Positions 23,301-35,113 of a DNA stretch of 64,000 nucleotides are shown here, in pieces (positions within the stretch are counted from its first letter, which is position 1; each line of letters starts with the position of its first letter). The stretch spans positions 1-64,000 of the forward strand of contig JAKSZP010000155.1 of the NCBI GenBank assembly GCA_022478985.1, written 5' to 3'. The DNA is from Massospora cicadina. Its lineage: Eukaryota > Entomophthoromycota > Entomophthoromycetes > Entomophthorales > Entomophthoraceae. Both the position numbers and the translations under genes were made by a program. Under the pieces are notes generated by a model that was not told the origin of the DNA, made no database searches, and saw nothing but the letters and a program-made list of their open reading frames with translations.

Positions 23301-24339
23301 CAGTGGAAGCGCTGTAAAAATGGCCCCCTGGATGAAACCAAATAAGCTTGCTCTACCTAGATTCATCCGCCTGCCTGGCCGTGATAGGGTAGTGTATATC
23401 AAACAGGAGGATGCCAAACAAGTGTGCCAGTTCTGCTATCAGACTGGCCACACTATGGTTCAATGCCACTATTGTAAAGGTAAACCTACTTGGGAGTACA
23501 AATATGACCCTGTTGGGGGAATTACCAAGGTGGGCACCAAGACCTTCCTCCACCCAAAAGCCAGAGAATAGATCCTGCAAAACTTAATGGAGGTAGCGGA
23601 TGTGAAATGCCAACAACAAGAATTAGACCTGGCACACAGAGAGGCATAGGAATGGGAAATGGAAAAACAACCTGAAGCAGACAATGAACCATTTATAAAT
23701 CTGAACCCCAAATCTTATGCAATGAATGAGGGAACCAGCCCAGGACCAGCAGAGAAACGTCCAACCCAAGTGAAATGGATGGTCCAGGAGGAGGAGAGAT
23801 GGCAGAAGGCGAACCCAAAGAAGTCTTCCAAGCTTGGGTGGCCACAGGATTCCAAAAATCAAAATTGAAGCCTGACAAGACAAAAGGGAATAAAAACAAA
23901 TCAGAAGTCATCAGCAAATGAGCCTGAGGTGACCGGAGAAAAATTTGCAGGAAAGTAGAGATCAGAAAATTTGGCTGGGCAATCATCAACTAAAAAATTG
24001 AGTTCTGCCGATAAATTGAATGAGGGGGTGTGAATCCAGCCGATGGATGAGGGCAAATCCACCAGTCTGCCTGAAGAAAATAAGGGGCACCCGGACCCAA
24101 TCATAAAACCATCCTCATTAACCATCAACAGGGAGGTGGGGATGGAAACCGAATTCCCAGTGCACAGGATGCCTGGGAACATAATCTCAGTCCCAACCAA
24201 CTGACCCCAAAAACTAAATATTGCACCCCGCCAACCATTGACATCACCACCAATGACCAACCTGACCTCTGTACGTGACTTGATTTACAACCCAGATAAT
24301 GCTAAAACTCATACCCATAGGTCGGGCAGCCAGAAATGA
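20396..24339 (+). pseudogene. LINE1 ORF1: Trp-ended repeat protein with CCHC knuckle
   Basis: The first plausible ATG is at 20396 (MDELSADLPTGPSPD). The firm reading begins about 21098 and holds one frame to about 22987. The region at about 21290-22740 is a string of roughly 13-residue units, for example ARHFIPVDTALEW, YNTTFSSEEALLW, IAARFKATEALHW, MKVGWTKEKAVEW and STNGFTPMEMKYW. The pattern is a Gly or aromatic near position 4, Ala at about 10 and Trp at 13. An RRM-like stretch (GYIGIAIPGELDRKKLLKIG, about 23036) follows, then the knuckle CQFCYQTGHTMVQC at 23425-23466. A charged tail ends at a TGA (24337-24339) that overlaps the ORF2 start as ATGA. Usual LINE ORF1 proteins are far shorter. 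About a dozen stops, mostly TGA, and a few shifts make it inactive. Function is unknown, presumably RNA binding. Confidence 0.75.
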
Positions 24340-27300
24340 GGATAGCAACTACAAATGCTTGGGGGATGGTGAGCATACAAATGAGGAGGAGGAAAATTCA
24401 CCACTTAAAAACTAATAATAATATTGACTTAATTTTTATTTCAGAAACACAAGCTGGTAACCAAAAAGAAATGGTTCTGAGCTCAAACTGCAATGTGAAA
24501 AACCATTCGTGGTCCCACCAGATAGGCTACCAAGCCCTATGGATGGACCACGTGGCAATAGTCGCAATGGACAAGAAAATAGACCTGGAATTCGTGGAAG
24601 AAACTCATGCTGGTAGGATCTTGATTGCGACGGCTACAAACAGAGAAACTGGTAGGAGCATATGGGTGGTAGCAGTCTATGCCCTGCCAAAGCTCCACAA
24701 AAACCATATTTTTTGGGATTATTATAGTGGGAGTGCCATCCAAAGTGATGACTGTAATAGCAGGCGACCTGAACTGCTGGACAAATGTGAGTTGGGATAC
24801 ATACCCGATGAGAGAACGCCCCAACAGTAAAGCTGATGAGATACTCAAATACCTAGTTAAATTGGGGATGTTCCTGATGATTGATGAAGAGGACAATGAC
24901 CCAGCCAATCTAACATGGTGGACATACAATGCTGCTGGATCCCCACTGTCAGGATCACAGTTAGACTACATCCTAATATTATCAGACCTCAGGCCAATGA
25001 CATCCAACAGCAAGGTTAGCATAAATGCCAAAAGTGACCACATGGTCATCCTGGTGGAGATTGACCTTGACAAGCCTCCGAGGAACCACGAGTGGCAATT
25101 GGCACCAGCCACATTGAGGAATGGGATTGGCGCCAAATGGTAGATGCGGGACTGGATTGGCTAATAGCGCATCTGGACAACCGCCTGGAGCTAGACCTGC
25201 TAGAAAGATGGACCCAGATCAAAACAAAGATGAAACATGATAGTATGAAGTTTGAAAAAGAAACCTCCTACAAGTGAACAGCCACTGTGAAGCAACTGAA
25301 GTCTAAATTATAAAGCCTGAGGCTCACCCACTGGGACAGCGAGGACTGGTGGAGAGAGTACCAAACAACGCACAAAAAATACCAGGCTATAATGATGAAA
25401 CAAGACTCAGAGAGATGGACCAATGCAACTTACCAATATCAGAGATTAGTGGGGACAATGACCAAAGAGGGCCTTAAACACCTCAAGAAGATCTGAACTA
25501 AGGCTAGGGTATGGGAAGTGGAGACAGCAGATGGGGAAGTATCAACAGACCCTGAAACAATCGAGCGAGAAGTCAAGCTCTTTTATGGCGATCTCTTCCA
25601 ACAGTGAGAAATGAGTAAATTGGTGACAAAAACCCTTATTGACCTGGCCAAGCTGGCACTGGGTGGCTGTATGCCAGAAGACGTCACCAAGCTATCCACT
25701 GAAATCTCTATTGATGAAGTTAAGAGGGCGCTTAAGAACATCGATGAATCCCCCTTGGGTTGGGACCATATAGTACTAAATAAAGAGGGCGCTAAAGGAG
25801 TCACCAAGAATGAAAGCACCAGGCCCCAACAATATGTGTGCAGAAATATACAGCATATTCTGAGACCGCATTGCGTTGGAGCTCAAAGTTCTCTTTAACC
25901 ACTGTTTGACCCATGGCAAACAAGTTCCGGGAGGACATGAGACCTAAATTTTACTTCTGTACAAAAAAGGCCTCAAACACCAACTTTGGAACTGGCACCC
26001 AATTAAGCTATCGAATGCTGATTATAAACTGCTTACGTGCATACTATCTAATCAGCTGATGGCAACAGCACCACACATGCTCCATAGGACCCAACACGGT
26101 TTCATTAAAGGCTGTAGTATATGGGACAGCATAGGTTCAGTCCAGAGCATACTCCAGGATACGAGGGGCATCAAACAAGGATACTTTATATCCCTTGACA
26201 TGGAAAAGGCATATGACTGAGTAGTGTGGTCATTCTTACATGAGGCACTGAAGGTGGTCGATATCCCTGACATGTTTTGGGCATGGATAACAATGCTATA
26301 CTCAGGTCTGGTAATGAAGGTTATGGTTGCAGATAGCGCAACCAACGAAATCTCTGTCAGGAAAGGTCTCCATCAAAGAGACCCCATGTCACTGATACTC
26401 TTCAACTTTGCAGCTAACATTCTACTAGCGGCAGCAGACACAAAGCTTCAGGGTTTAGTCCACCCTAACCAGATGCCACTGAAGATGCTAGCATTTTCAG
26501 ATGATACAGTTGTAGGAATAAGCTCCTCAACTGACCTCCAGGGCTCTGAGGATCTATTAAACCTTTACCAGCTTGCATCAAACGCAAAAATAAATTTGGC
26601 AAAAACCTCAGTGATGAGGGTTAGCAACCCAAACTTCAGCCCACCAACTGTCATAATGCTAATTATGAGCTCTCAGACAGTCTGATACCTTGGGATACTC
26701 TTCAACAACAAGGGAACAGCTGTACTGGAGACCAAACAAGAAGTATTAACAAGATAATCATTCCAAATATCATGCTGGAAAAGTTCCAGACTATGCCTTG
26801 AGGAGAAAGTACAGGTGATAAACATATTTATCTTCTCAAAGCTATGGTATGTTGCTCACATGCTGCTGATGAGCCTGAACCTAGAGAAGAAAATCAGGTC
26901 AATGCTCCAAACTTTCCTGTGGTTCAAGGTGAAGGCGGCACCAATTCCACTGGAAGCCCTGTCAAAGCCAAAGAATGAAGGAGGCATGGGCCTACTGGAC
27001 TTCAAATCTCATGCCTGGCACATATGGGGAAGTCATTTCTGAAGCTAACACAGATGCACATGCACTGCCTGACTCTAGCATAGGGTTTGAACTGGGTAAG
27101 GGCTCAAGGCCTCCAAGAGCCAGTCTCCCCCAATTGTTACACAAATAGATAATAAACTACCTGAAGATAACCTCACGAAAAGGAGCCCCACACTACTGGT
27201 GACTCTGCAATCGGGCTGTGCACCAGGGTGGGTGGTCATTCAAAAATTGGACTGAGAGGCTAACTAAATTCAAAGGGATATCAAAGCATATAATTCCACA

Positions 27301-27780
27301 ATGATTACTGCAACAAGCTGGGAGGAATATAACCAAATTGCTGAAAAATATGCAACTAAGCCAATCAGAATTAGATACAAATTGATGTTGATAGAATATG
27401 AGGATCCACTCCCAAAACTGGGGTGCAATCCACTCACCCACCCACAAATCCTTAATGACTGGACTACCAAAGGCCACGACACCAACTACCTGACAAAGGA
27501 GTTGATTTTGGGCCTGAACACCCACTTGGTTACAGCCAAACAGCGGTCAGTAATATGGCAGATCCTTAATTGGGTATTCAAATTGGGCAAGCACAGCGGG
27601 CTGGATTACCAGCACAAAGAATACCCCATATGCGCTGAACTGGAAGCAGACATAGCATATCGCTATTATGAATGCACCATGTTCAAAAAATACTGGTCCA
27701 AAATAAATATATCCTATCAGGCAATCATTTGCCTCTGGTTATACATCTATTTCAGGACCTGTTCTTTACAAAAACCCTGA
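24336..27780 (+). pseudogene. LINE1 ORF2: APE endonuclease and reverse transcriptase
   Basis: It starts at the ATG of the ATGA overlap (MRIATTNAWGM). Endonuclease blocks are present in order: TNAWGM, LIFISETQ, GRILIATATNRETGRSIWVV, VIAGDLNCW, SQLDYILI and KSDHMVI, with one frameshift near 24700. The RT follows: a fingers region (about 25690), HGFIKGCSIWDSIG (about 26097), SLDMEKAYD, KGLHQRDPMS (about 26364) and the catalytic AFSDDTVVG (about 26491), where most relatives have FADD. A GGMGLLDFKSHA block and a degraded C-terminal Cys region (CAELEAD...YYEC, about 27630) complete it. TGA at 26218 and 26683 replaces Arg of the family. It is inactive through multiple stops. Confidence 0.88.
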
Positions 27781-28235
27781 AAATGGCTCCAATCCAACTA
27801 TGAGCTTTCATTTACCATTATTGTATATAAGTAATTCACTGTGTGCTTGTTGCCAAGGTTATGAGCAATGAGCACCCCCATCACAGAGGTTTGGTAATGA
27901 AGACCATTCAGATTATCTCCAATCAGCTCTGCCAGATCTCAAAATTCTTATGCATAATCCCCAGGTGTTATAAGGCCACGCATTTGGCTTTCCCTGCCAG
28001 ATTGCTCATCACACACAATTAAGCTACTAATTGTCTGAGAATAGTATGGCCTGTAAGCCCACCGCTGTTAGAATAGTGGCTAGTGATGATGATTGCTGAT
28101 CAGCAATGGTTGGAGGTGCTAGAACTCTAGTGGCCCAAATCCCCAGTCTTTTTTACCCTCAGCTGAATCGCCTGTATTCTGCCCTCCCCTCTTACTTTAC
28201 CTTAAATTTATTTAAAGTATGGAGTTAAAAAAATC
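27781..28235 (+). other. LINE1 3' untranslated region
   Basis: No further ORF is seen. It ends with a C-rich block, then TTAAATTTATTTAAAG, comparable with the tails of LINE2-4. I saw no pol III boxes or other features. Confidence 0.55.
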
Positions 28236-28481
28236 TAGCATAATTGGCTCAGCTTTTGGCTCTAAATTTCAACTCTATTAAAGGTCAGTTGTTCAATCCT
28301 GCCATATTCACTTTTTATACACTTTTCTTAAACTCGCTGTCAATTCTGTCTGTAATCAAATCTTACAAGCTCTATTTTAGACACTTGTCATCAATAAAAA
28401 ATTTGAACCTTTGCACAGGTGTTGGTCTTGGATGACAATACAATAATTCATCAAAAAGTTTAATTTTCATATTCTAATTAA

Positions 28482-28622
28482 AAAAGTTTTATATGTATTA
28501 AATGAAACTCCTATATATCTTTAATAGTAATCGGTATAGTTATAGCTGAGCAGTTTGATATTCAGCTGATTTAATATTTTAAATGGTTTTGTTAAGTGGT
28601 TAGTGGTTATTTGGGTATTTAT
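28482..28622 (+). repeat. Dispersed 140-bp repeat, copy 2
   Basis: Partner of 19963-20100. The segment before it (28300-28480) also weakly resembles 19830-19960, which suggests a second, diverged copy of the Helitron 5' region. Confidence 0.75.
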
Positions 28623-28659
28623 TAGCTCTAAATCGTGCAAAAGTTGATGAATTTAAGGA

Positions 28660-29020
28660 TTTACATAGGTACGAATGACAAAAAGTTGCTCCAAGTGACT
28701 TGAGATCATTGTTAAATGATTTAGAGCATTTACATAGGTACGAGTGCCAAAAAGCCGCTTCTAGTGACTTTTTGGTTGCAAAAGCACTGATTTAGAGCGA
28801 TATACATAGGTATGAGTGACAAAAAGTCGCTTTTTAGCTCTAGATCGTGCAAAATTTGATGAATTTAGGGATTTACATAGGTACGAGTGGCAAAAAGTCG
28901 CTTCAAGTGACTTTTTGGTTGCAAAAACACACTTTTTGCACGATTTACATAGGTTCGAGTGACAAAAAGTGAAGAAATTAGAGCGATTTACATAGGTTCA
29001 TGTCGCTTTAAGTGATTTAG
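28660..29020 (+). repeat. Helitron minisatellite (~43-72-bp units)
   Basis: Six units each contain TTTACATAGGTACGAGTGAC followed by AAAAAGTCGCTT, starting near 28662, 28727, 28800, 28872, 28944 and 28987. The last two are shorter. Non-coding. Confidence 0.85.
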
Positions 29021-29176
29021 TGAGAGTTAAGTCCGATCGAGATTTAAACAATTTGGATTCATATTTGACATTACCCAAAAAGGAAGGTTTTGCAGTTTAA
29101 AATGACTTTTGTGTCTACGGCTCCGATTTGTAGGGTATTTTATACTATGTAGAGGGGTATGTCTGCCCTCTACAAT

Positions 29177-29806
29177 AGTGCGTAATAGCACAATGACCCT
29201 TTATTAGGGGACCATGCCCCAAAATTTTTGGAATGGTATATTGGGCTAATTACTCACTATATCATAGACAAGTGTAGTTGTCACTTTAAAAATAATAACC
29301 TAAGCACTTTTTGCTTATTAGATTGATGTTTTAACCTTAATCTTGTTTAAAAAGTGTTAAAAAGTGGCTATTGATAGTAACTTTTTGTGGTTTTATATAT
29401 ACTACAAGGTCTAAAAAGTGAATTCCGACTACTTTTTGATAATTTTAGGTTAGGTTGAGGTTAGAGCATTAGTCAATAGTGCATATTAGCACAAATACCC
29501 TTTACTAGGGGACCATGTCCGTTTTTTTCAGAATGGTCTATTTGGCTTAATTCTCACTATTAAATAGGCAAGCTGGGTTGTTTAAAAACAACCTAAGCAC
29601 TTTTTGCTTATTAGATTGATGTTTTAACCTTAATCTTGCTTAAAAGTGTTAAAAGTATGTACTGATAGTAACTTTTTGTGGTTTTGTATATTCTACTAGA
29701 TCTAAAAAGGTGATTACAAACAGCTTTTAAATACTTTCAGGTTAAGTTGGGGTTAGAGCAATGGTCTTTTGAGTATGAAGCCTATGTATCTTTTGCTTGA
29801 AGGATT
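29177..29806 (+). repeat. Helitron tandem repeat of ~295-bp units
   Basis: Unit 1 (29177-29475) and unit 2 (29476-29767) share CCTAAGCACTTTTTGCTTAT and GATGTTTTAACCTTAATCTT. A third unit starts at 29768, is split by LINE2 and continues at 35114-35240 with CTTGCTTAAAAAGTGTTAAA. This proves that the DNA on both sides of LINE2 is one array. Confidence 0.85.
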
Positions 29807-29914
29807 AATGTTTTAACCTTAACTTTTCTTTCTCGTTGCAAACACTTTTGCAACCTATTCAATTCAAGACTAAATCTAATTTGATAATCTAACAGAGGAG
29901 ATTAGTCTGCGCCC

Positions 29915-31326
29915 ATGTCTGGGAGCAGTTGGGCAAGCAAGGCAAGAGGAGCAGGTGGAAGGCCTGCAGCCTCTAACATTCGAAAATGCCCCGGAGAATC
30001 TGGTGGAATAGAAAAAAATCTCAAAAAACTGGCGGTCACAATTTCCCTGGAGATACTCATGTGGCAAGCACAATGCAACTAGTACATCAACATGCCACAC
30101 TCCCAGCCACTTTTGTCGGTGGAATTTGGAGTCCGTGTGTATCTGGACATCCAAAAAATGGCCTTATGGGAAAAATTTTATGAAGGTGTACACAAAATTT
30201 TCCCGACCGCGGTGTACGTTGCACCTCACTCCATGTCACACGGTTGGCTGGACCTAGGTTTTGAAAGCAAAATAGCAGCAGATGAGGCTGCAGCGGTGCA
30301 CATAGTAGTCAACCTCCCCAAAGGGCAATGGGTTGTTGAGACCAAATGCACCAGATGGACAAAATCAAACCAAATTTTCCTCACATTTGACTTTTTGCCT
30401 ACTACGGTAAAACGTGACATTTTGGAGCAACATCTGAAAGATGGTCTCACCATATATGGAGAAATACAATCTTTCAAAATGCAACGTTTCATGCTGATGC
30501 CACACCTGTGCACTGGCAAAGCCATCACAGTTCTGACCCCAACTGAGGAGATCATGAAGGACCTAACCCAGATCCCACACTCCACCTTTATTGATATCGC
30601 AGGGCATACTACCCACCCATTCCAGGTAACCATGGACAGCGCGCCCCCCATTTGCACCCACTGTGATGCGTTCAGCCATAAGGCGCACGCATGCCCCATC
30701 AAGGAGGGCATCACATTCCAAGAGCACCCCTTGGCGACCATGGCCAGCGGAGAGGTGCACCATGAACCAACCGCAAGAACCAAGGAGGCTTTCCCATGGG
30801 GAGCACAAGGCTGCTACCTATTGGTAAAGCCCATCTCCCCGCAGGAGCAGAAGAAGGCTAAGCAGGCCTGTAGGGCCGCTGCCAAGGAAGCGGCCAAGGC
30901 CACCACCACCATCCCACACTCACAATGCCAGAAGGACATGGAGACCTTCGCGGCGGAAGTGACTTGGGAATCCATCACCCAATCAGATTGGGAGGCCTAT
31001 GCTGAGCGGGCCACTCAATCTGAGGATCCGATGGGAGATTCAATCTCACCCAATCACTGCACCCAAGCTCCGGTTGAAACTGACTTGGGACTTATCCCAA
31101 CTGAAAATTTTTTTTGCCCCACTTGACGGTGCACCAAACTTATCTGCACCGCAAAAAATTCATCCGACGTCGGGAAAACAAAAAGCAAAGGCCAAAGCCA
31201 ATGCAACTCTTTCCACAAAAATTAACAAAAACTCCAATAGCATTGAAGCTAACACCACGCTGCTGTGAAAGCCTGTGGGGACCTTGAAGAGGCTGGTGGG
31301 CCCAGGGGCCCACCCCCTCACACCTA
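29915..31326 (+). pseudogene. LINE2 ORF1 (Gag-like, RRM-like fold and CCHC)
   Basis: The ATG at 29915 (MSGSSWASKARGAGG) opens a frame that passes one TAG near 30078 and runs to 31126. A longer T run at about 31108 shifts it; LINE3 shows that the true end is near 31326. The N-terminus is basic. A middle block, HGWLDLGFESKIAADEAAA (about 30240), corresponds to YKGYFDIGFPTEEDAAAAAA in the ORF1-only elements and looks like one RRM-like module. A second block, IFLTFDFLPTTVKRDILEQH, follows. The knuckle CTHCDAFSHKAHAC (30653-30694) fits CX2CX4HX4C exactly. The tail is rich in Lys, Ala and Thr. It presumably coats LINE RNA. Confidence 0.85.
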
Positions 31327-31356
31327 AGGTGCGATGGGGAAACCTTCACTCTAGGG

Positions 31357-34300
31357 ATGCTGAATATCACCAGACTCAAGGCCTCCCCATCCTGGGCTAG
31401 GAAACTGAGTTTTTTTTAAAACAATTTACCCGTGGATATCCTGGCTATCCAGGAGTCCCACTGTCCACGAGGTTCTGAGGAAGCTTGGAAAACAATGCTC
31501 CTCCCATCCCTATCCTTTTGGTCGAAGCACTGTGGGGTGCTAATTCAGAAAAATAATTTTTTCAAATTCACATCCTCAGAAACATTCCTAAATGGCTGAG
31601 TGCTCGTTGTCACCTTCTCATGGGCTGACGTTGTGCACACAATTGTCAACATCTACACCCCAAACGGTGCACACGAGCATTGGGAATTTTTCTTGTTGGT
31701 CAAATCCCTCCCGCTACCCCCTGATTCTTTCCTAGTTGGTGATATGAACTGTTGGCTAACCTCACCAACAGACCGGTGGCCGCCCTCACCCCACGCCCCA
31801 CAGGGTCACGTAGAACTATGCATTCTAAAAGCCACCCTTGGGTTAATGGATGCGCTGCCGTGACATGCCCCACTGCTCAAAAACATGACGCGTCCCCACA
31901 TCCACAATGGCTAATTAAGGTCCATGACCTGCATCAACCTCATTCTAACGCTGGCGAAATTCCAACCCCACATCTCCCACTTCAAAACAACAAAAATGGA
32001 ATTCTCCAACCACCGACTGGTCTCAATAACATATCACTTACCCGTCACAGTTGCAAAGGCCACACATTGGTGCAAAATCTGCCCCCCCCCGAGCTCACGT
32101 CGCCAGGATTTTCCACATGGGTGGAAGAGGCAACTTTGGCAAAATTGTTTGTTGCACCATTTTGCGTGGACCCCATTTCCACATGGGCAACTTTCAAAGA
32201 GGATACCATCTGCCACTATCGCCATCTCTCCTCCAGACGCTCATGAGCTACATTGGCTGTTATCTCATGCATGCTGGCAGAATTGGTCCACTTGGAGTCC
32301 AACATTCCAGCCACAGGGTACAGCCCTGCATGGGGTTGGAAGTGGGCAGAGGCAGCCACCCACCTCAACGCACTCAAAAGACAACACAAACATCGGGTTT
32401 GTGTCCAATACAGGGCCACATGCATCACTAAAGGCGACAAGTGCACCGCATACTTCTTTAAAAAAATTTTCGCACCATGCCAGAGCGTGGCCTGCACACA
32501 GGTGTGGAAATTGGATAATTCTATTGTGGACACACTGGCCGAAGTGGCATCAAAATGCAAAAAAATATTACTCTGAGTTATACTGAGCTGAACCAATTCA
32601 GCTGGCCAAAATGGCGGAATTTCTCAACTGAGCTCATATCTGCACTGTTTTCCGATACCCAGAAATAATGAATTTAATTACTCCAAACGAATTATGGACA
32701 GCCATTCGCAGTGCGCCAAACCAAAAATGCTCAGGCCCAGATGGTATTCCATATGAGTTCTACAAAAAATATTTCAAATATATATCCCCATTGCTGCTAG
32801 CCTCACTCAATTAAAGCCTGTTGGAAATGCGCCTCCTACCAGGAGGACATGAGGCCTTTACTGTCACACTCTTCAAGAAAGGGGATAAGCTTGACTTAGC
32901 CAACTGGCACCCCATTTCTCTAACAAACACAGACACTAAAATTTTAACAAAAATCATGGCTAACCGTTTAGGGACTGTAGCATCTGCCACCATCTCCCCA
33001 GAACAATTCGGTTTCATCCCCAGAAGGTCAATTTGGGATAACGTGCACTCTGTGGCTAATGTGTGTCAGTCCACAGCCTCTGGGGCACTTGTATTTTTGG
33101 ACCAACAAAAGGCCTATGATAGAGTAAACTGGGAATACCTTAGGCCTGCCTCCATCAATTCCGCCTACCCCCCCGCTTCATAAACTGGGTGACGCTGCTC
33201 ACGGAATCTGTGACAATGGCAGTGCGTGGCCCAGGCTTCCTAACGGAAGTAGTCCGCCCTCAAAGGGGCCTGCGACAAGGGGACCCCCTCAGCCCACTCT
33301 CATACAACTTCAGCCTTGACCCACTACTGCGAAATGTGAATGCCCACCTCACGGGGGTCCATGTGCCAGGCCAAACCCCAGTCAAGATGATGGCATTTGC
33401 AGATGATTGCGTGGTGGGGGTGTCTAATAACAAAGATGCACGTGCGCTTGAAGCCCTCATCCAGGAATATTCCCAGGTAAGCAATGTGGCACTGAACGCC
33501 TCCAAAACTGAAATCATCCTCCTTGGTCAGTTTCAGAACTGCTGGGCCCCAGCAAGTAGTTCCCAACCTGGCCCATCTGCTCGCCCACGTCCACGCCTTA
33601 CTAACTCAACACACACCGCTCCACTGGTGCTCCCCTTCATGCCACGTCCTACCATAGGACCGGTGCGCCATCTGGGCATGTGGATGGAGGCAGGTGGATA
33701 TGCGTCAGCAGTAATGGAGTGCCGTATACTGGACAACGTGATGAAGCGAATCGCCTCTCTCAGAGCCCACCCTACTACCCTCACTGGCAGGGTTGTTCTT
33801 GCCAACTCTATGCTCCTATCCAAAGTCTGGTTCGGAGCCCACGCCATCCCCTTCTCCCCAAGCTTCTTCAAATCCCTGTATGCTTTGCTGCAAGGATGGC
33901 TTTGGTCAGGCCGCCCTCCACCAGTAAGGCTAGAGGTCATGTTTGGCCCTCATCATCAAGGTGGCATGGGCCTGCTTGACTTCAAAGCCCATGCTGCCAA
34001 GATCCTGGGCACCTGGATCGCGGCCATCACTGCTCCTACACTCCATCCCAACACTGGTCCCGCGCGGCCCACTCCAACTTCTCCCAAGCCTTGGGCCTCA
34101 ACAATCCATCAAACCCCCACTCCCTGATGAATACCTCGCATCACACACATCGGCCACAGGTCCTCATGGGACTAAAACCCACTACAAACGAATCCTACTC
34201 TCCATGCGAAGCACAGAGTGGAGAATTCGTATTAGTGGACATACAACCCAAAGAGGCCGCTCCTCTCCTCAGTTCACACAAGAGGTACAGGGGCTACCCA

Positions 34301-34961
34301 TCCATGATGGCGTGATCCCCATTCGACCCCATGTCCTATCCAGGGTGGACTACCTGGACATGATGGACATCCCTTATTCCACTGAGACCCAAAAGACTAT
34401 CTGGAAATATGCACACCATCCTCTGTTGCAGCCTCAAGTCTGCTCCCATGTGTGGCGCTGCCTGAGGTGGGTGTATCGTACAGCTGAGCGCTCTAACGCT
34501 TTACACTCATCCTGTGTCGTGTGTGGCCAGTATGGAACGCTGTTCCACCGCCTGGAGAAGTGCCCCACCTCTAAAGTGATATGGCGCGAAGTCCAACGTC
34601 TGATAGGCCAGGATCAAACACATCCCTTCAGTCTGTCAAGAGATATGTTTACTTCATCAATGGCCTCCCCCTTCCACCCTCCCTCTGTGCTCTGGTGGTT
34701 GCAATTGCCATGTGGACTATCCACACGATTGTCTTGGATGCCATCGCTGGCTCCATCCCCACCCTCCCAGAAGCTGCCTACAGATTCCGGTCTCATTTGG
34801 TGGACAACTTTCAAGTGTGGATGTTTGGATATCTCACACCGCATCGCCGTCAGCTGGTCTCCTCCTGGTTCCCAGTCTGGTTAATCAAATCAGACCCCTT
34901 CCTCCACACGTGCTCAATAGTGGTTACGGCCCCTTCACACGTTCCCTCCCCCTCCCCATAA
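31357..34961 (+). pseudogene. LINE2 ORF2: APE endonuclease and reverse transcriptase
   Basis: The start is taken at 31357 (MLNITRLKASPSWARK), 30 bases after ORF1. Endonuclease blocks: DILAIQESHCPRG, IVNIYTPNGAHEH, SFLVGDMNCWL and SNHRLVSI (SDH in most relatives). A C10 run near 32085 shifts the frame; LINE3 has a shorter run. RT blocks: LFKKGDKLDLANW, GFIPRRSIWDNV, FLDQQKAYDRVNW, RGLRQGDPLSP and catalytic AFADDCVVG (33393-33419). The C-terminus has CVVCGQYGTLFHRLEKC, a zinc-finger of the zf-RVT kind, and an IHTIVLDAIAGSI block conserved in LINE4. Three to five stops or shifts interrupt it. Confidence 0.92.
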
Positions 34962-35113
34962 GTGGCGTTCCCGCTGGCAACAAGAGATAGCATTGCTTCT
35001 CTGGGGTGCCCCCCCCTGGTACTAAGTTTTGTCTCTTCTGAGTCATATTCGGAAGTGTCCATCCCATGGGTGGCCTTCCCCACAATAAATTTAAAATGAA
35101 ATGTTTTAACCTT

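Larger units (their letters stand above)
20177..28235 (+). mobile_element. LINE1: non-LTR retrotransposon with repeat-rich ORF1
   Basis: Two long decayed frames encode a very large ORF1 (repeat region and CCHC knuckle) and an APE endonuclease-RT ORF2. The 3' part (27781-28235) ends CTCCCCTCTTACTTTACC and TTAAATTTATTTAAAG, resembling the tails of the other LINEs here. Both ends touch a similar 16-bp block, TAGCATAACTAGCTC (left, about 20162) and TAGCATAATTGGCTC (right, about 28237), a plausible TSD with two changes. The 5' boundary is inferred from that block only. Confidence 0.7.
29821..35099 (+). mobile_element. LINE2: non-LTR retrotransposon, plus strand
   Basis: A perfect 14-bp TSD, AATGTTTTAACCTT, lies at 29807-29820 and 35100-35113, inside the Helitron array. 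ORF1 (29915-31326) and ORF2 (31357-34961) are present. The 3' end, GTCCATCCCATGGGTGGCC...CACAATAAATTTAAA, lacks a long poly(A). LINE3 is a close relative over the whole length and reaches about 30 bp further at the 5' end. Only a few stops and homopolymer shifts disable it, so it is younger than its host sequences. Confidence 0.93.

Noticed and set aside
20396..27780. TGA read as a sense codon (alternative genetic code)
   Set aside because: TGA falls mainly where relatives have Arg, TAA and TAG stops and frameshifts also occur, and preserved elements use TGA as a terminator. Decay explains it better.
33533..33940. Minus-strand 135-residue ORF, mirrored at 36492-36899
   Set aside because: Both are antisense shadows of the RT coding in LINE2 and LINE3.
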